A stretch of DNA of 64,000 nucleotides from Porphyrobacter sp. CACIAM 03H1. GTDB lineage: Bacteria > Pseudomonadota > Alphaproteobacteria > Sphingomonadales > Sphingomonadaceae. The notes beneath the pieces were generated by a model that did no database searches, was not told the origin of the DNA, and was given only the letters and a program-made list of their open reading frames with translations. The stretch lies in the NCBI RefSeq assembly GCF_002215495.1, contig NZ_CP021378.1, forward strand, positions 1,798,764-1,862,763, in the 5' to 3' direction. Below are positions 45,507 to 54,192 of this stretch, piece by piece; within the stretch, counting starts at the first letter, position 1; every line of letters begins with the position of its first letter. A program made the translations under genes and the position numbers.

Positions 45507-46265
45507 ATGCGCGGTATCATGGCGGCGGCGATTATCGCTCTGGCGGGCCTGTGGACCGGGCCGCTGCATGCCGAGCCGTCCCCGCCCGGGCCGCGCGCGA
45601 TTGTCGAGCGCGCGGTCGCGGCGCATGGCGGCGCCCTCTGGCTCGATCCGGGGACGCTCGAACTGGCGGGGACGGCGACCTTCTACGACCCGGCGACCGG
45701 CGCCGTGCGCTCGCAGGCGGACGACTATCGCATGTGGCGCACCTTCGAGGAGGGCCGCACCGCCGCCCACGAGGCTTCGGGCAAGGTGCGGATCATCGCC
45801 AAGGCCGGCGAGAAGGTGATCTTCGAGGTCGGCTATGATGGCCAGACCACCTGGACCGAACGCGGCATCATGCCCCGCGCCGAGGCCGACGCCTACTGGG
45901 CGAGCAATTTCGGCTTCGGGATAATCCGTTCCGCGCTGGAGGAGGGCTTTGCCCTGCACAACGCCCCGCCGCGCGACATCGCCGGCCGCCGCACGACCAT
46001 CGTCCGCATTCTCGACCCCGGGGGCGCGCAGACCCTGTTCGGCTTCGATGCAGAAAGCGGCTTCGTCACCTACATGGCCTTCACCACCCCGCGCGGCTTT
46101 CACGAGCGGTTCTATGGCGATTTCGTCCGGCTCGAGAACGGCTGGGTGCAGGCGCGGCGGGTGACGCTGGCCTATGACGGGCTTATCGCCAACAGCGTGT
46201 TCTGGCGCGAGACGCGCGTCGGTGCGCCGCTCGATCCGTCCCTGTTCCTGCCGCCCGTACCCTGA
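45507..46265 (+). CDS. Exported protein of unknown function
   Basis: The 252-residue protein has a signal peptide (MRGIMAAAIIALAGLWTGPLHA). The ATG at 45507 follows GGGAGACGGGAC. The mature part alternates strands (LELAGTATFYDPATGAV, VIFEVGYDGQTTWTERG, VTYMAFTTPRGFHERFYGDF), which is reminiscent of LolA/LolB-like half-barrels. I cannot assign a family. It lies directly behind operator 6. Confidence 0.75.
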   Translation: MRGIMAAAIIALAGLWTGPLHAEPSPPGPRAIVERAVAAHGGALWLDPGTLELAGTATFYDPATGAVRSQADDYRMWRTFEEGRTAAHEASGKVRIIAKAGEKVIFEVGYDGQTTWTERGIMPRAEADAYWASNFGFGIIRSALEEGFALHNAPPRDIAGRRTTIVRILDPGGAQTLFGFDAESGFVTYMAFTTPRGFHERFYGDFVRLENGWVQARRVTLAYDGLIANSVFWRETRVGAPLDPSLFLPPVP

Positions 46266-46277
46266 CGCCATCGCGAG

Positions 46278-46313
46278 GCGCAAGATTGTGCAGGATTGGG
46301 CAATCTTCTGCGC
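46278..46313. other. Imperfect hairpin between two rightward genes
   Basis: GCGCAAGATTG (46278-46288) can pair with CAATCTT and GCGC (46301-46313, CTT bulge region) around a 12-base loop. It lies between the end of the exported protein gene (46265) and the MscS gene (46361), where the regulon appears to end. There is no T run, so a terminator role is uncertain. Confidence 0.35.
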
Positions 46314-46360
46314 ACAAGCGGCTATTCCTGCACATTCTTCGTTCCAGCAGGGGGATCATC

Positions 46361-47161
46361 ATGGAACTTGATTGGGCAACCATTTCCGCCGCGGTGACTG
46401 GGGCCGCATTGCAGGTCGCCGCGGGCTTTGCGCTTTACATGATCGGGCGCTGGCTGATCGGCTTCGCGATCGGCATTCTCGGCCGCGTGCTCACAGCGCG
46501 CAACTTCGACCCGACGCTGCAACGCTACATCGCCTCGATCCTCGCGGTGGTGCTCAACATCGTTCTGGTGGTGGCGATCCTCGGGTTCTTCGGGATCGAG
46601 ACGACGAGCTTCGCCGCGCTGCTCGCCGGCGTCGGCCTCGCGGTCGGGGCGGCATGGTCGGGCCTTCTCGGCAACTTCGCGGCTGGGGCCTTCCTGATCA
46701 TCTTCCGTCCCTACAAGGTCGGCGACTACATCGTCGGCGGCGGGGTCGAGGGCACGGTGACCGAGATCGGCCTGTTCAACACCGTCATCACCAGCCCCGA
46801 CAACGTCCAGACCATCGTGGGCAATTCCAAGGTCTCCGGCGATGTCGTGAAGAACTTCTCGACCCACGCCTACCGCCGGGTCGACCGCACCGCGCAGCTC
46901 GCCTTCGGGGTCGATCCGCTCGATGCCATCGCGCGCCTGAAGCCCGCGCTGGCGGCGATCCCCAATGTCATGGCCGAACCCGCGCCCGATGTCGAAATCC
47001 TCGATTTCAACGAGCGCGGTACGGTGCTGGCGGTGCGACCCTATTGCCATACCGACCATTACTGGCAGGTCTATTTCGACACCAACCGGCTGATCGCGCA
47101 GACCTTCGGCGAAGCGGGCTACGCCGCGCCCTTCACGGTCGAGCGCAAGACCACCGCCTGA
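46361..47161 (+). CDS. Small-conductance mechanosensitive channel, MscS family
   Basis: The 266-residue protein has about three transmembrane helices, a pore helix with LLAGVGLAVGAAWSGLLGNFAAGAFLIIFRPYKVGD, and the MscS beta domain (GTVTEIGLFNTVITSPDN, VVKNFS). It is at the short, single-core end of the family. The ATG at 46361 follows GGGGGATC. It probably protects against hypo-osmotic shock. No island operator is near its start. Confidence 0.92.
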   Translation: MELDWATISAAVTGAALQVAAGFALYMIGRWLIGFAIGILGRVLTARNFDPTLQRYIASILAVVLNIVLVVAILGFFGIETTSFAALLAGVGLAVGAAWSGLLGNFAAGAFLIIFRPYKVGDYIVGGGVEGTVTEIGLFNTVITSPDNVQTIVGNSKVSGDVVKNFSTHAYRRVDRTAQLAFGVDPLDAIARLKPALAAIPNVMAEPAPDVEILDFNERGTVLAVRPYCHTDHYWQVYFDTNRLIAQTFGEAGYAAPFTVERKTTA

Positions 47162-47232
47162 AATTCGCGCCGGGGCTTTCGTGCGGCACCGGCTTGATCG
47201 GCGGCGCCATGCCGATAAGGTGGTGTGGGGCA

Positions 47233-48762
47233 ATGATAATCCGGGGGCAAAGGGTGGCAAGACCGGTCTGGGCACTGGTGCCGGCGTTGGCGCTGCTTTC
47301 GGGCTGCGCGACGCTCGGCCCGGATTTCGCCCTTCCTGACGAGGACCGCTGGGCCGAAGACTGGCGCAGCGAGGCGCTTGCCGGCCTGCCGCAGGCGCCG
47401 GCGCCGGGTGCGGCGTGGTGGGAGCAGTTCGACGATCCCGCTCTCACCGCCATTGTCCTTGCCGCCGAGGCGGGCAACAACAACGCGAAGATCGCGGGCC
47501 TCCGGGTGCTCGAGGCGCGCGCGCAGCTCGCCGGGGCCGAGGCGCTGCGCCTGCCGCAGCTGGTGAGCGGGACCGCGGGTGCCGGCTATGCCGCCGCGCC
47601 GCGCGGGCCGCTTTCGATCGGCGATGCCGATTTCCTGTTCGGCAATGTCGGCGCGCAGGTCGGCTGGGAACTCGACCTGTGGGGCCGCTTCCGCCGCGCC
47701 ATCGAGGGCGCCGGGGCGCTGTGGCTCGAAAGCGAGGCGACGCGGCTCGACGTGCTCATCATCGTCCGGGCCGAAGCGGCGCGGCTGTACCTCCAGCACC
47801 GCACGCTCGAGGAACGCCTTGCGGTGATCCGCGACAATGCCGAGCTGCAGAAGCGCAACGTCGCGATCACCGGGACGCTGTTCCGCGAGGGCGCGGCGAA
47901 CGAGCTGGATCTCCAGCAGGCCAGGGCCCAGCTGCTCGCCACCGAGGCGGCCATTCCTGCGCTCGAGGCGGCGATCCTCCAGACCCGCAACGCGCTGTGC
48001 GTGGTGCTGGGGAGGGCGCCCGGCGAGGTGCCGGAACTGGCCCTGTCTTCGCCGCGCCTGCCTGTCGTTCCCGAAGCTATCGCCGTCGAGGTGCCCGCCG
48101 ACCTCCTGGTCCGCCGCCCCGACGTGCGGGCGGCCGCGCTGCGCGCAGCGGCGCAATCGACCCGCATCGGGCTGGCCAAGGCCGAGCTCTATCCCGCGCT
48201 GTCCTTCGGCGGGTCCTTCCAGCTGACCCGCACCAGCCCTTCGATCGGCAACGGGATCGACCTCGGGATCGGCCCCGCGATCCGCTGGAACGTCTTCGAT
48301 TTCGGGCGCATCCGGGCCGATGTCCGGGTGCAGGACGCCCGCTTTGAACAGGCCGTCTTCGCCTATCGCGACAAGGTGCTGCAGGCCGCGGCCGAGGTCG
48401 ACAATGGCGCGATTGCCTTCGCCAAGGACCGGCAGGAGGACGCCCGCCTCGCCGAGGCCCGGCAGACCGCGCGGCGCGCTCTCGATCTGGCCAACCTGCT
48501 CTACCGCGAGGGCATGATCGATTTTCAGCGCGTGCTCGAGGCGCAGACGACGCTGCTGCAGCAGGAGGAACGGCTCGTCGCCAACCGCGGCGAGATCGCG
48601 ATCAGCCTGGTGCAGCTCTACAAGGCGCTCGGCGGCGGGTGGGTGGCGCCGGCCAGCGCCGATCCGGTCGATCCTGCCGTGCGGGAGCGGATGCGGGCGC
48701 GGACCGACTGGGGCAGGCTGCTCGATATCGCGCAAGGGGATGGCAATGACACAGAACGATGA
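47233..48762 (+). CDS. Outer-membrane efflux factor (NodT/OprM-type lipoprotein)
   Basis: The 509-residue protein starts at ATG 47233 with AGGTGG upstream; ATG 47209 is an alternative. The lipobox LLSGC marks a lipoprotein. WWEQFDDPALTAIVLAAEAGN and the paired heptad-rich helices, with LVRRPDVRAAALRAAAQ and WNVFDFGRI, are characteristic of the TolC/OprM/NodT family. It is followed by adaptor and inner-membrane genes, forming a tripartite export system for small molecules such as aromatic acids. Confidence 0.93.
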   Translation: MIIRGQRVARPVWALVPALALLSGCATLGPDFALPDEDRWAEDWRSEALAGLPQAPAPGAAWWEQFDDPALTAIVLAAEAGNNNAKIAGLRVLEARAQLAGAEALRLPQLVSGTAGAGYAAAPRGPLSIGDADFLFGNVGAQVGWELDLWGRFRRAIEGAGALWLESEATRLDVLIIVRAEAARLYLQHRTLEERLAVIRDNAELQKRNVAITGTLFREGAANELDLQQARAQLLATEAAIPALEAAILQTRNALCVVLGRAPGEVPELALSSPRLPVVPEAIAVEVPADLLVRRPDVRAAALRAAAQSTRIGLAKAELYPALSFGGSFQLTRTSPSIGNGIDLGIGPAIRWNVFDFGRIRADVRVQDARFEQAVFAYRDKVLQAAAEVDNGAIAFAKDRQEDARLAEARQTARRALDLANLLYREGMIDFQRVLEAQTTLLQQEERLVANRGEIAISLVQLYKALGGGWVAPASADPVDPAVRERMRARTDWGRLLDIAQGDGNDTER

Positions 48763-49852
48763 TGCGCCCGAAGACGCCAAGCCCGCGCGTCCGGGCCTTG
48801 CGGCGCGGATCCTGCTGGTGGTGCTGGTGGTGCTGCTGGGACTGCATCTGCTCGGCGACCGCCTCACCCCCTTCACCTCGCAGGCGCGGGTCCATGCGCG
48901 CGTGGTACCGATCGCGAGCGAGGTCGGCGGGCGGATCGAGGCGATCCATGTCCGCAACGACCAGATCGTCAAGCCGGGCGATCCGCTGTTCACGCTCGAC
49001 GACAGCAGCTTCCTGATCGGGGTCGAAAAGGCCGAGGCCGATGTCTCGGCGACCATGCGCGAACTGGCGGCGCAGGACGCGGCGATCGATCTTGCGCTCT
49101 CGCAGCGCCGCATTGCGCTGGAGGAAAGGCGCAAGGCCGATCTCGACTGGGCGCGCCACCAGCGCATCCGTGCCGCGGATGCGGGCGCGATCTCGGAGCG
49201 GCGGATGGAACTTGCCCGGGCGAGCGCGATCGAGGCCGCGGCGCGGGTGGCGGCCGCCGATGCGCAGGTCGCGCAGGCGCGTGCGGCGCGCGGGCCGACG
49301 AGCGACGCCAACGACCGGCTCATCGCGGCGCGCAGCGCGCTCGCCAAGGCCGAACTCGACCGCACCCGCACCACTGTGCGCGCGCCCGGACCCGGCGTCA
49401 TCACCGACCTCAAGATCGAGCGCGGCCAGGTCGCCAATCCGGGCAGCCCGATCATGAGCTTCATCAGCCTCAACGACGGCTGGGTCACCGCCGACATGAC
49501 CGAGAACAACCTCGGCCTGATCCGCCCCGGCGCGCGGGCCGAGATCGTGCTCGACGCGCTGCCGGGCCAGGTGATCACGGGCAAGGTCCGCTCGGTCGGC
49601 TACGGCGTGGCGAGCGGCGGGCGCAGCCAGCCGGGCGGTCTGACCGAGGTCAGCAACAACCGCGATTTCCTGCGCCAGTCACAGCGCTTTCCGGTGATCA
49701 TCGACTTCGAGCGGCTCGATCCGGCAACCCTGCGCCAGCTGCGCGAGGGCGGGCAGGCGGACGTCATCGTCTATGCGGGCGAGAACACCGTGATGGACGC
49801 ACTCGGGAGCCTCTACATCCGCGCGATGGCGTGGGCCTCCTATGCCTATTGA
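48746..49852 (+). CDS. HlyD/EmrA-type periplasmic adaptor
   Basis: The 368-residue protein has one N-terminal transmembrane helix (ILLVVLVVLLGLHLL), a lipoyl-like half (VVPIASEVGGRIEAIHVRNDQIVKPGDPLF), a long coiled coil (about residues 90-200) and the second half (TTVRAPGPGVITDLKIERGQ). ATG 48746 is favoured over 48740 by the spacing to AAGGGG. It links the outer-membrane factor to the DUF2955 protein, as in AaeAB-like systems. Confidence 0.92.
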   Translation: MTQNDDAPEDAKPARPGLAARILLVVLVVLLGLHLLGDRLTPFTSQARVHARVVPIASEVGGRIEAIHVRNDQIVKPGDPLFTLDDSSFLIGVEKAEADVSATMRELAAQDAAIDLALSQRRIALEERRKADLDWARHQRIRAADAGAISERRMELARASAIEAAARVAAADAQVAQARAARGPTSDANDRLIAARSALAKAELDRTRTTVRAPGPGVITDLKIERGQVANPGSPIMSFISLNDGWVTADMTENNLGLIRPGARAEIVLDALPGQVITGKVRSVGYGVASGGRSQPGGLTEVSNNRDFLRQSQRFPVIIDFERLDPATLRQLREGGQADVIVYAGENTVMDALGSLYIRAMAWASYAY

Positions 49853-50894
49853 GCGCGAGCGGCGCGCGACCTTGCGGTTTGCCGCCGGCCTCGCGCTGGC
49901 GGCGCTGATCGGCTGGGGGCGGGGCGGGCCTTTCGCCTATGTCCTGCCGCTGCTGGCGCTGCTGCTGCTGGCCCCCGGCACGCCGCCGCCCGCGCCGCGT
50001 CAGGCGCTTGCGCTGCTGGTGATTACGGGCCTGTCCTGCATCTGGGGGCTGCTGCTCACGCCGCTCCTGACCTACGCGCCACCTGCCGGGGTGACGGTGA
50101 TCCTCGCCGGCGTCGCGCTGTCGTCCTTTCTGGCGGGAATGAGGCCGGGGCTGGCGGTGCCGCTCAAGCTGTTCATCGTCGGCAACACGCTGATCGCGGT
50201 GGTGGCCTTCCATTCGCAGGCGCTCGCGCAGTTCGTGGCGGTGCAGATGGGCGTCGACATCGTGCTGGCGGTGGCGATCGCGTGGGTGGTGGCGGTGCTG
50301 CTGCCCGACCGGCGTGACGAGCCCGCGCCGGTGCCCCTGCCGGTCCCCGAGCCGCTTGCGGCCCCGGCCGCGGGTTGGGTCGGGCTGCGTTCGGCGCTGG
50401 TGATGGTCCTGCCGGTGGTGCTCGCGCTGCAGAACCCCGGCCTGTTCCTGATGACGCTGATGAACGGCGCGCAGCTTGCCCAGCAGCCAGATGCGCAGCG
50501 CCTCCACCAGAACGCGCTGGCGATCGTCACCAGCACGGCGGCGGGCGGCGCGATGGCGCTCGGCTTCTGGTGGGTGCTGGGATTGTGGCCCGCACTCCCG
50601 CTGCTGGTCGGCGGAATCGCGCTGGCGGCGCTGGTCGCTGGCCCTTGGCTGCACGGTCCCGCCGCCAGCGAGGCGAGCCGCCAGTGGTGGCCGCCGGCTC
50701 TCTCGACGATGATCGTGGTGCTCGGAAGCACGGTCGCCGACAGCGACATGGGCACCGACATCCAGGTTCTGACCATCCGCCGCATCGCGGTGATGCTGGC
50801 GCTGGCGCTGCTTGCCGCGGTGCTGGTGCAGGGGCTCGACACATGGCGGACGCGCCGTATCGCCAGACGACAAAAAACTGGGGCAATGGGGTAA
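49842..50894 (+). CDS. DUF2955 inner-membrane efflux component (FUSC/AaeB-like)
   Basis: The 350-residue protein has about ten hydrophobic segments arranged as two similar halves, with a Pro/Glu-rich linker near residue 160. Its position directly after the adaptor gene (11-base overlap) and its hydrophobic plan match DUF2955 proteins that replace AaeB. It is the likely inner-membrane pump of the tripartite system, with unknown export substrate. Confidence 0.85.
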   Translation: MPIERERRATLRFAAGLALAALIGWGRGGPFAYVLPLLALLLLAPGTPPPAPRQALALLVITGLSCIWGLLLTPLLTYAPPAGVTVILAGVALSSFLAGMRPGLAVPLKLFIVGNTLIAVVAFHSQALAQFVAVQMGVDIVLAVAIAWVVAVLLPDRRDEPAPVPLPVPEPLAAPAAGWVGLRSALVMVLPVVLALQNPGLFLMTLMNGAQLAQQPDAQRLHQNALAIVTSTAAGGAMALGFWWVLGLWPALPLLVGGIALAALVAGPWLHGPAASEASRQWWPPALSTMIVVLGSTVADSDMGTDIQVLTIRRIAVMLALALLAAVLVQGLDTWRTRRIARRQKTGAMG

Positions 50895-50899
50895 ACAAC

Positions 50900-51556
50900 A
50901 TGGAATTCAGCGATCTGCTGGTGATCCTTCTGATCACCGCCGGGGCCACAAAGGCGGCCGCCTTCTTCGTGGCGCAGGCCCGCGACATGAGCCGACCGGA
51001 AAAGCTCACCGTGGTCACCCGCGCGCTGGCGATCCAGGCCGTGGTGCTAGGGATCTTCGCCCTGCGCGGCGAAAACATCCTCGACTTCTTCCACGTCTCG
51101 GTCGCGGCGCTCGAGGTGGCGGGCGGGCTGGTGCTGCTGCTGTTCGCGCTCCAGCTGGTGCTGGGCGAGGATCACGGCGACGAGCACGGTGCGCCCCCGG
51201 GGGTGAGCATGGCGGTTTACCCGCTGGGGATGCCGCTGCTGGCCTCGCCGCAGTCGATCGTCGCGGTGACCATCGCCTCGACCCGGATCAACGAAAGCGG
51301 CGGCAGCACGGGTCCGCTGTGGCTGGCGCTGGCCATCGTCCTCGGGCTCAATGCCGCGATCCTCTACGGGATCGTCTTCCTCGGCGGGCGCAAGCAGCGC
51401 ACCGAGGGCGGCTTCTCGGTCGCGCCGGTGCTGCTGCGCGTGGTCGCGCTGCTGCTGTGCGCGCTGGCGATCGAGATCATGGCGCTGGGACTGCGCGGTT
51501 ACGGCGTGCTCCCGCCGATGCCCGCAGCACAGCCGCAGGCATCCGCCGCCCACTAG
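50900..51556 (+). CDS. MarC-family membrane protein
   Basis: The 218-residue protein has six hydrophobic segments and MarC-like features: HVSVAALEVAGGLVLLLFALQLVLG and VYPLGMPLLASPQSIVAVTIAS, the PL-P-LA-P core of the family. The central hydrophilic loop is Asp/His-rich (GEDHGDEHG) and may bind metal. MarC proteins have no proven transport substrate. It is probably co-transcribed with the efflux genes and ends 6 bases from the convergent helicase gene. Confidence 0.82.
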   Translation: MEFSDLLVILLITAGATKAAAFFVAQARDMSRPEKLTVVTRALAIQAVVLGIFALRGENILDFFHVSVAALEVAGGLVLLLFALQLVLGEDHGDEHGAPPGVSMAVYPLGMPLLASPQSIVAVTIASTRINESGGSTGPLWLALAIVLGLNAAILYGIVFLGGRKQRTEGGFSVAPVLLRVVALLLCALAIEIMALGLRGYGVLPPMPAAQPQASAAH

Positions 51557-51562
51557 CCCCCC

Positions 51563-53368
51563 TTACGAGGGCCTGTGCCGGTGCCCTTGCGGGCGCCCGG
51601 AACCGGGCTTGCGGCTGCGGTGCGGCTTGCCGCCGGGCGCTCCGGAGGACGAGGCGGGGCGGGGCGGCTTGCGACCGGCGCCCTGGCCCACGGGCTTCGC
51701 CTTGACGAAACCCGCATCGGCGTTGCTGCGCGAGGGGCGGCGCTGGCGGTTGCTGCGCGCCACCTCGCGTGGGCCGGTGTCCGACCGGGCGATCGCCAGC
51801 GCGGCTTCCTCGCCCTCGGCCTCGCCGGTGCGCGCGGCGGCGGCGGCGAAGCGGTCGGCGATCGCGCGCGGGATCTGCACGAAGGTCTCGTGCTGGCCGA
51901 TCCGGATCGCGCCGATCTCGCCGCGGGTGACATGGCCGCGGCGGCACAGCAGCGGCAGGATCCAGCGCGGATCGGCATTGTCGGCGCGGCCGACGTCGAG
52001 CCGGAACCACACCGTGTCATCGAAGCCGGGGCGGTGATGCTCCTTGCCGGGCTCGCGGGTGACGGCGGTGAGTTCTTCCGGCTCGGGCAGGCGGGCGCGG
52101 TGGGTGCGCACCAGCATCGCGGCGATCTCCTCGGCCGGGCGTTCGGCCAGCAGGCGCGCTGCGAGCTCGCGGTCGGCCTCGTCGGCCTCGACCGGCGCCA
52201 GCAGCCGCGAGAGCAGGCGCTCGCGGTCGCGTTCGAGGATCGCATCGCGGTCGGGCACCTCCTGCCACTCGGCCTCGATCCGGGCGTGGCGCAGCATGGA
52301 TTCGACCCGCCGCCGCCGTGCGAAGGGCACGATCAGAACCGCGACGCCCTTGCGGCCGGCGCGGCCGGTGCGGCCCGAACGGTGCTGGAGCGTTTCGGCA
52401 TCGCGCGGGATCTCGACATGGATCACGAGACTGAGGCTCGGCAGGTCGATGCCGCGCGCGGCGACATCGGTGGCGACGCAGACGCGCGCGCGGCGGTCGC
52501 GCAGGGCCTGCAGGGCCTGGTTGCGCTCGCCCTGCGAATGCTCGCCCGACAGTGCCACAACCGCAAAGCCGCGCTCCTGCAGGATGGCGTGGAGATGGCG
52601 CACATTGTCGCGCGTGGCGCAGAACAGGATCGCGGTCTCGGCCTCGTGGAAGCGCAGCAGGTTGACCACCGCGTGTTCGATCTCGGTCGGCGGGACGGTG
52701 ACGGCCTGATAGGCGATGTCGCCGTGGCCGCGCCCCTCGGCGATGGTCGCGATGCGCAGCGCATCGTCCTGGTAGCGGCGGGCGAGCGCCTCGATCGGGC
52801 GCGGCATGGTGGCCGAGAACAGCAGCGTGCGGCGCCCGGGCGGGGTGGCATCGAGGATCGCCTCGAGCTCCTCGCGGAAGCCCATGTCGAGCATCTCGTC
52901 GGCCTCGTCGAGCACTGCGACCGCAAGCTGCGACAGGTCGAGCGCGCCGCGTTCGAGATGGTCGCGCAGGCGTCCCGGGGTGCCGACCACGATGGCCGGA
53001 CCCTGTTGCAGCGCGCGGCGCTCGGCCGAGGGGTTCATGCCGCCGACGCAGGTCGCGATCCGCGCGCCGGTGCGGCCATAGAGCCAGTCGAGCTCGCGGC
53101 TGACCTGCAGCGCCAGTTCGCGGGTGGGCGCGATCACCAGCGCGCGCGGGCTGCCGCCGGGCGCGATCCGCTCGCCCCCTTCGAGCAATTCGGCCGCCAT
53201 CGCGAGGCCGAAGGCGACGGTCTTGCCCGATCCGGTCTGGGCCGAAACCAGCAGGTCGCGCCCGGCCGCCTCGGGCCGCAGCACTTCGGCCTGGACCGGG
53301 GTGGCGGCGGCATAGCCGCGTTCGGCAAGCGCGGCTTCCAGCGGGGCGGGCAGGGCAGGGAATGTCAT
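51563..53368 (-). CDS. DEAD-box ATP-dependent RNA helicase (DeaD/DbpA-like)
   Basis: The 601-residue protein has the helicase motifs in order: TPVQAEVL (Q motif), AQTGSGKT, PTRELALQ, GTPGR, DEADEMLDMGF, SAT, ATDVAARGID and HRSGRTGRAGRKG. Residues near 455-530 look like a DbpA-type RNA-binding domain, and the tail is basic and Gly/Arg/Ser-rich. The start at 53368 gives a normal helicase N-terminus; a longer in-frame reading lacks family similarity. It likely serves ribosome assembly or cold-shock RNA unwinding. The region 53369-53553 shows no clear gene. Confidence 0.94.
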   Translation of the reverse strand: MTFPALPAPLEAALAERGYAAATPVQAEVLRPEAAGRDLLVSAQTGSGKTVAFGLAMAAELLEGGERIAPGGSPRALVIAPTRELALQVSRELDWLYGRTGARIATCVGGMNPSAERRALQQGPAIVVGTPGRLRDHLERGALDLSQLAVAVLDEADEMLDMGFREELEAILDATPPGRRTLLFSATMPRPIEALARRYQDDALRIATIAEGRGHGDIAYQAVTVPPTEIEHAVVNLLRFHEAETAILFCATRDNVRHLHAILQERGFAVVALSGEHSQGERNQALQALRDRRARVCVATDVAARGIDLPSLSLVIHVEIPRDAETLQHRSGRTGRAGRKGVAVLIVPFARRRRVESMLRHARIEAEWQEVPDRDAILERDRERLLSRLLAPVEADEADRELAARLLAERPAEEIAAMLVRTHRARLPEPEELTAVTREPGKEHHRPGFDDTVWFRLDVGRADNADPRWILPLLCRRGHVTRGEIGAIRIGQHETFVQIPRAIADRFAAAAARTGEAEGEEAALAIARSDTGPREVARSNRQRRPSRSNADAGFVKAKPVGQGAGRKPPRPASSSGAPGGKPHRSRKPGSGRPQGHRHRPS

Positions 53369-53553
53369 CGTCGGGGGGCTCGTCTTCAGGAAATGCGCCG
53401 GGGCGGCGCGGCGAACGCGGCTCGGGGGGAGCAAGGCATCCGGCAGGAAGGGGGCAGAGCCGGAGCGGCTGTGCGGGGGCGGTTCGCGCGCCCATACGCC
53501 AAGACGCGCAAATAGGCTCGTGAAAAATGCGCGCAGGACGCGCGGGGTGCGGG

Positions 53554-54192
53554 CTAGCGCGCGCTCAGCACGTGGAGCTGGTAGTACCCGAGGGGTCCGC
53601 GGGTGCTGGCGAGGCTCAGGCCGCGTGCGGCGGCGATGCGGGCGGCGGCTTCGGGCAGGGCGGTGCGCGGTTCCACGTGGAACTTCGCGAGCCAACCCCT
53701 GAGCAGGGTCTGGAAGGGACCGGGAAGCCCCTGAAGGTCGCCGAAATCGACCACGTGGAGCGATCCGCCCGGTGCCAGCTGGCCCGCGGCATGATCGAGT
53801 GCGCCCTGCCAGTCGGGAATCATCGAGAGCGAATAGGACAGGAGGATGCGCTCGAAAGCGGGTTCGCCGAGCAGGTCTGCCGCATCGAAGGCGCAGGCGT
53901 CGCCTTGCCCCAGCCGCGCCTCATTGCCGAGGGCGGCTCGCGCGCTCTTGAGCATTTCGGCGGAGATATCGAGCCCGAACAGGCGCACCCCGGGCCAGGC
54001 CTTGCCGACCTTCGCGAGATTGCGCCCGGTGCCGCAGGCGACCTCGAGCACGCGCATCCCCGGCCGCGCCGCCAGCCCCGCGATCAGGGTGTCACGCCCG
54101 AAGAGGTAATATTTGCGCGTGAAATCATAGATATGCCGCTGGCCGCGATAGACTTCGTCCATCAGCGCGGCATGACCGCCACTCGCCGCCAT
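53554..54192 (-). CDS. btaB: Betaine-lipid N-methyltransferase BtaB
   Basis: The 212-residue class I methyltransferase has VLEVACGTGRNLAKVGKAWPG as motif I and SYSLSMIPDWQGAL and LHVVDFGDL as later motifs. It directly follows btaA, sharing one base. BtaB methylates diacylglyceryl-homoserine three times with SAM to give the betaine lipid DGTS. Function is assigned mainly from the btaA neighbour and the general pattern. Confidence 0.88.
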   Translation of the reverse strand: MAASGGHAALMDEVYRGQRHIYDFTRKYYLFGRDTLIAGLAARPGMRVLEVACGTGRNLAKVGKAWPGVRLFGLDISAEMLKSARAALGNEARLGQGDACAFDAADLLGEPAFERILLSYSLSMIPDWQGALDHAAGQLAPGGSLHVVDFGDLQGLPGPFQTLLRGWLAKFHVEPRTALPEAAARIAAARGLSLASTRGPLGYYQLHVLSAR

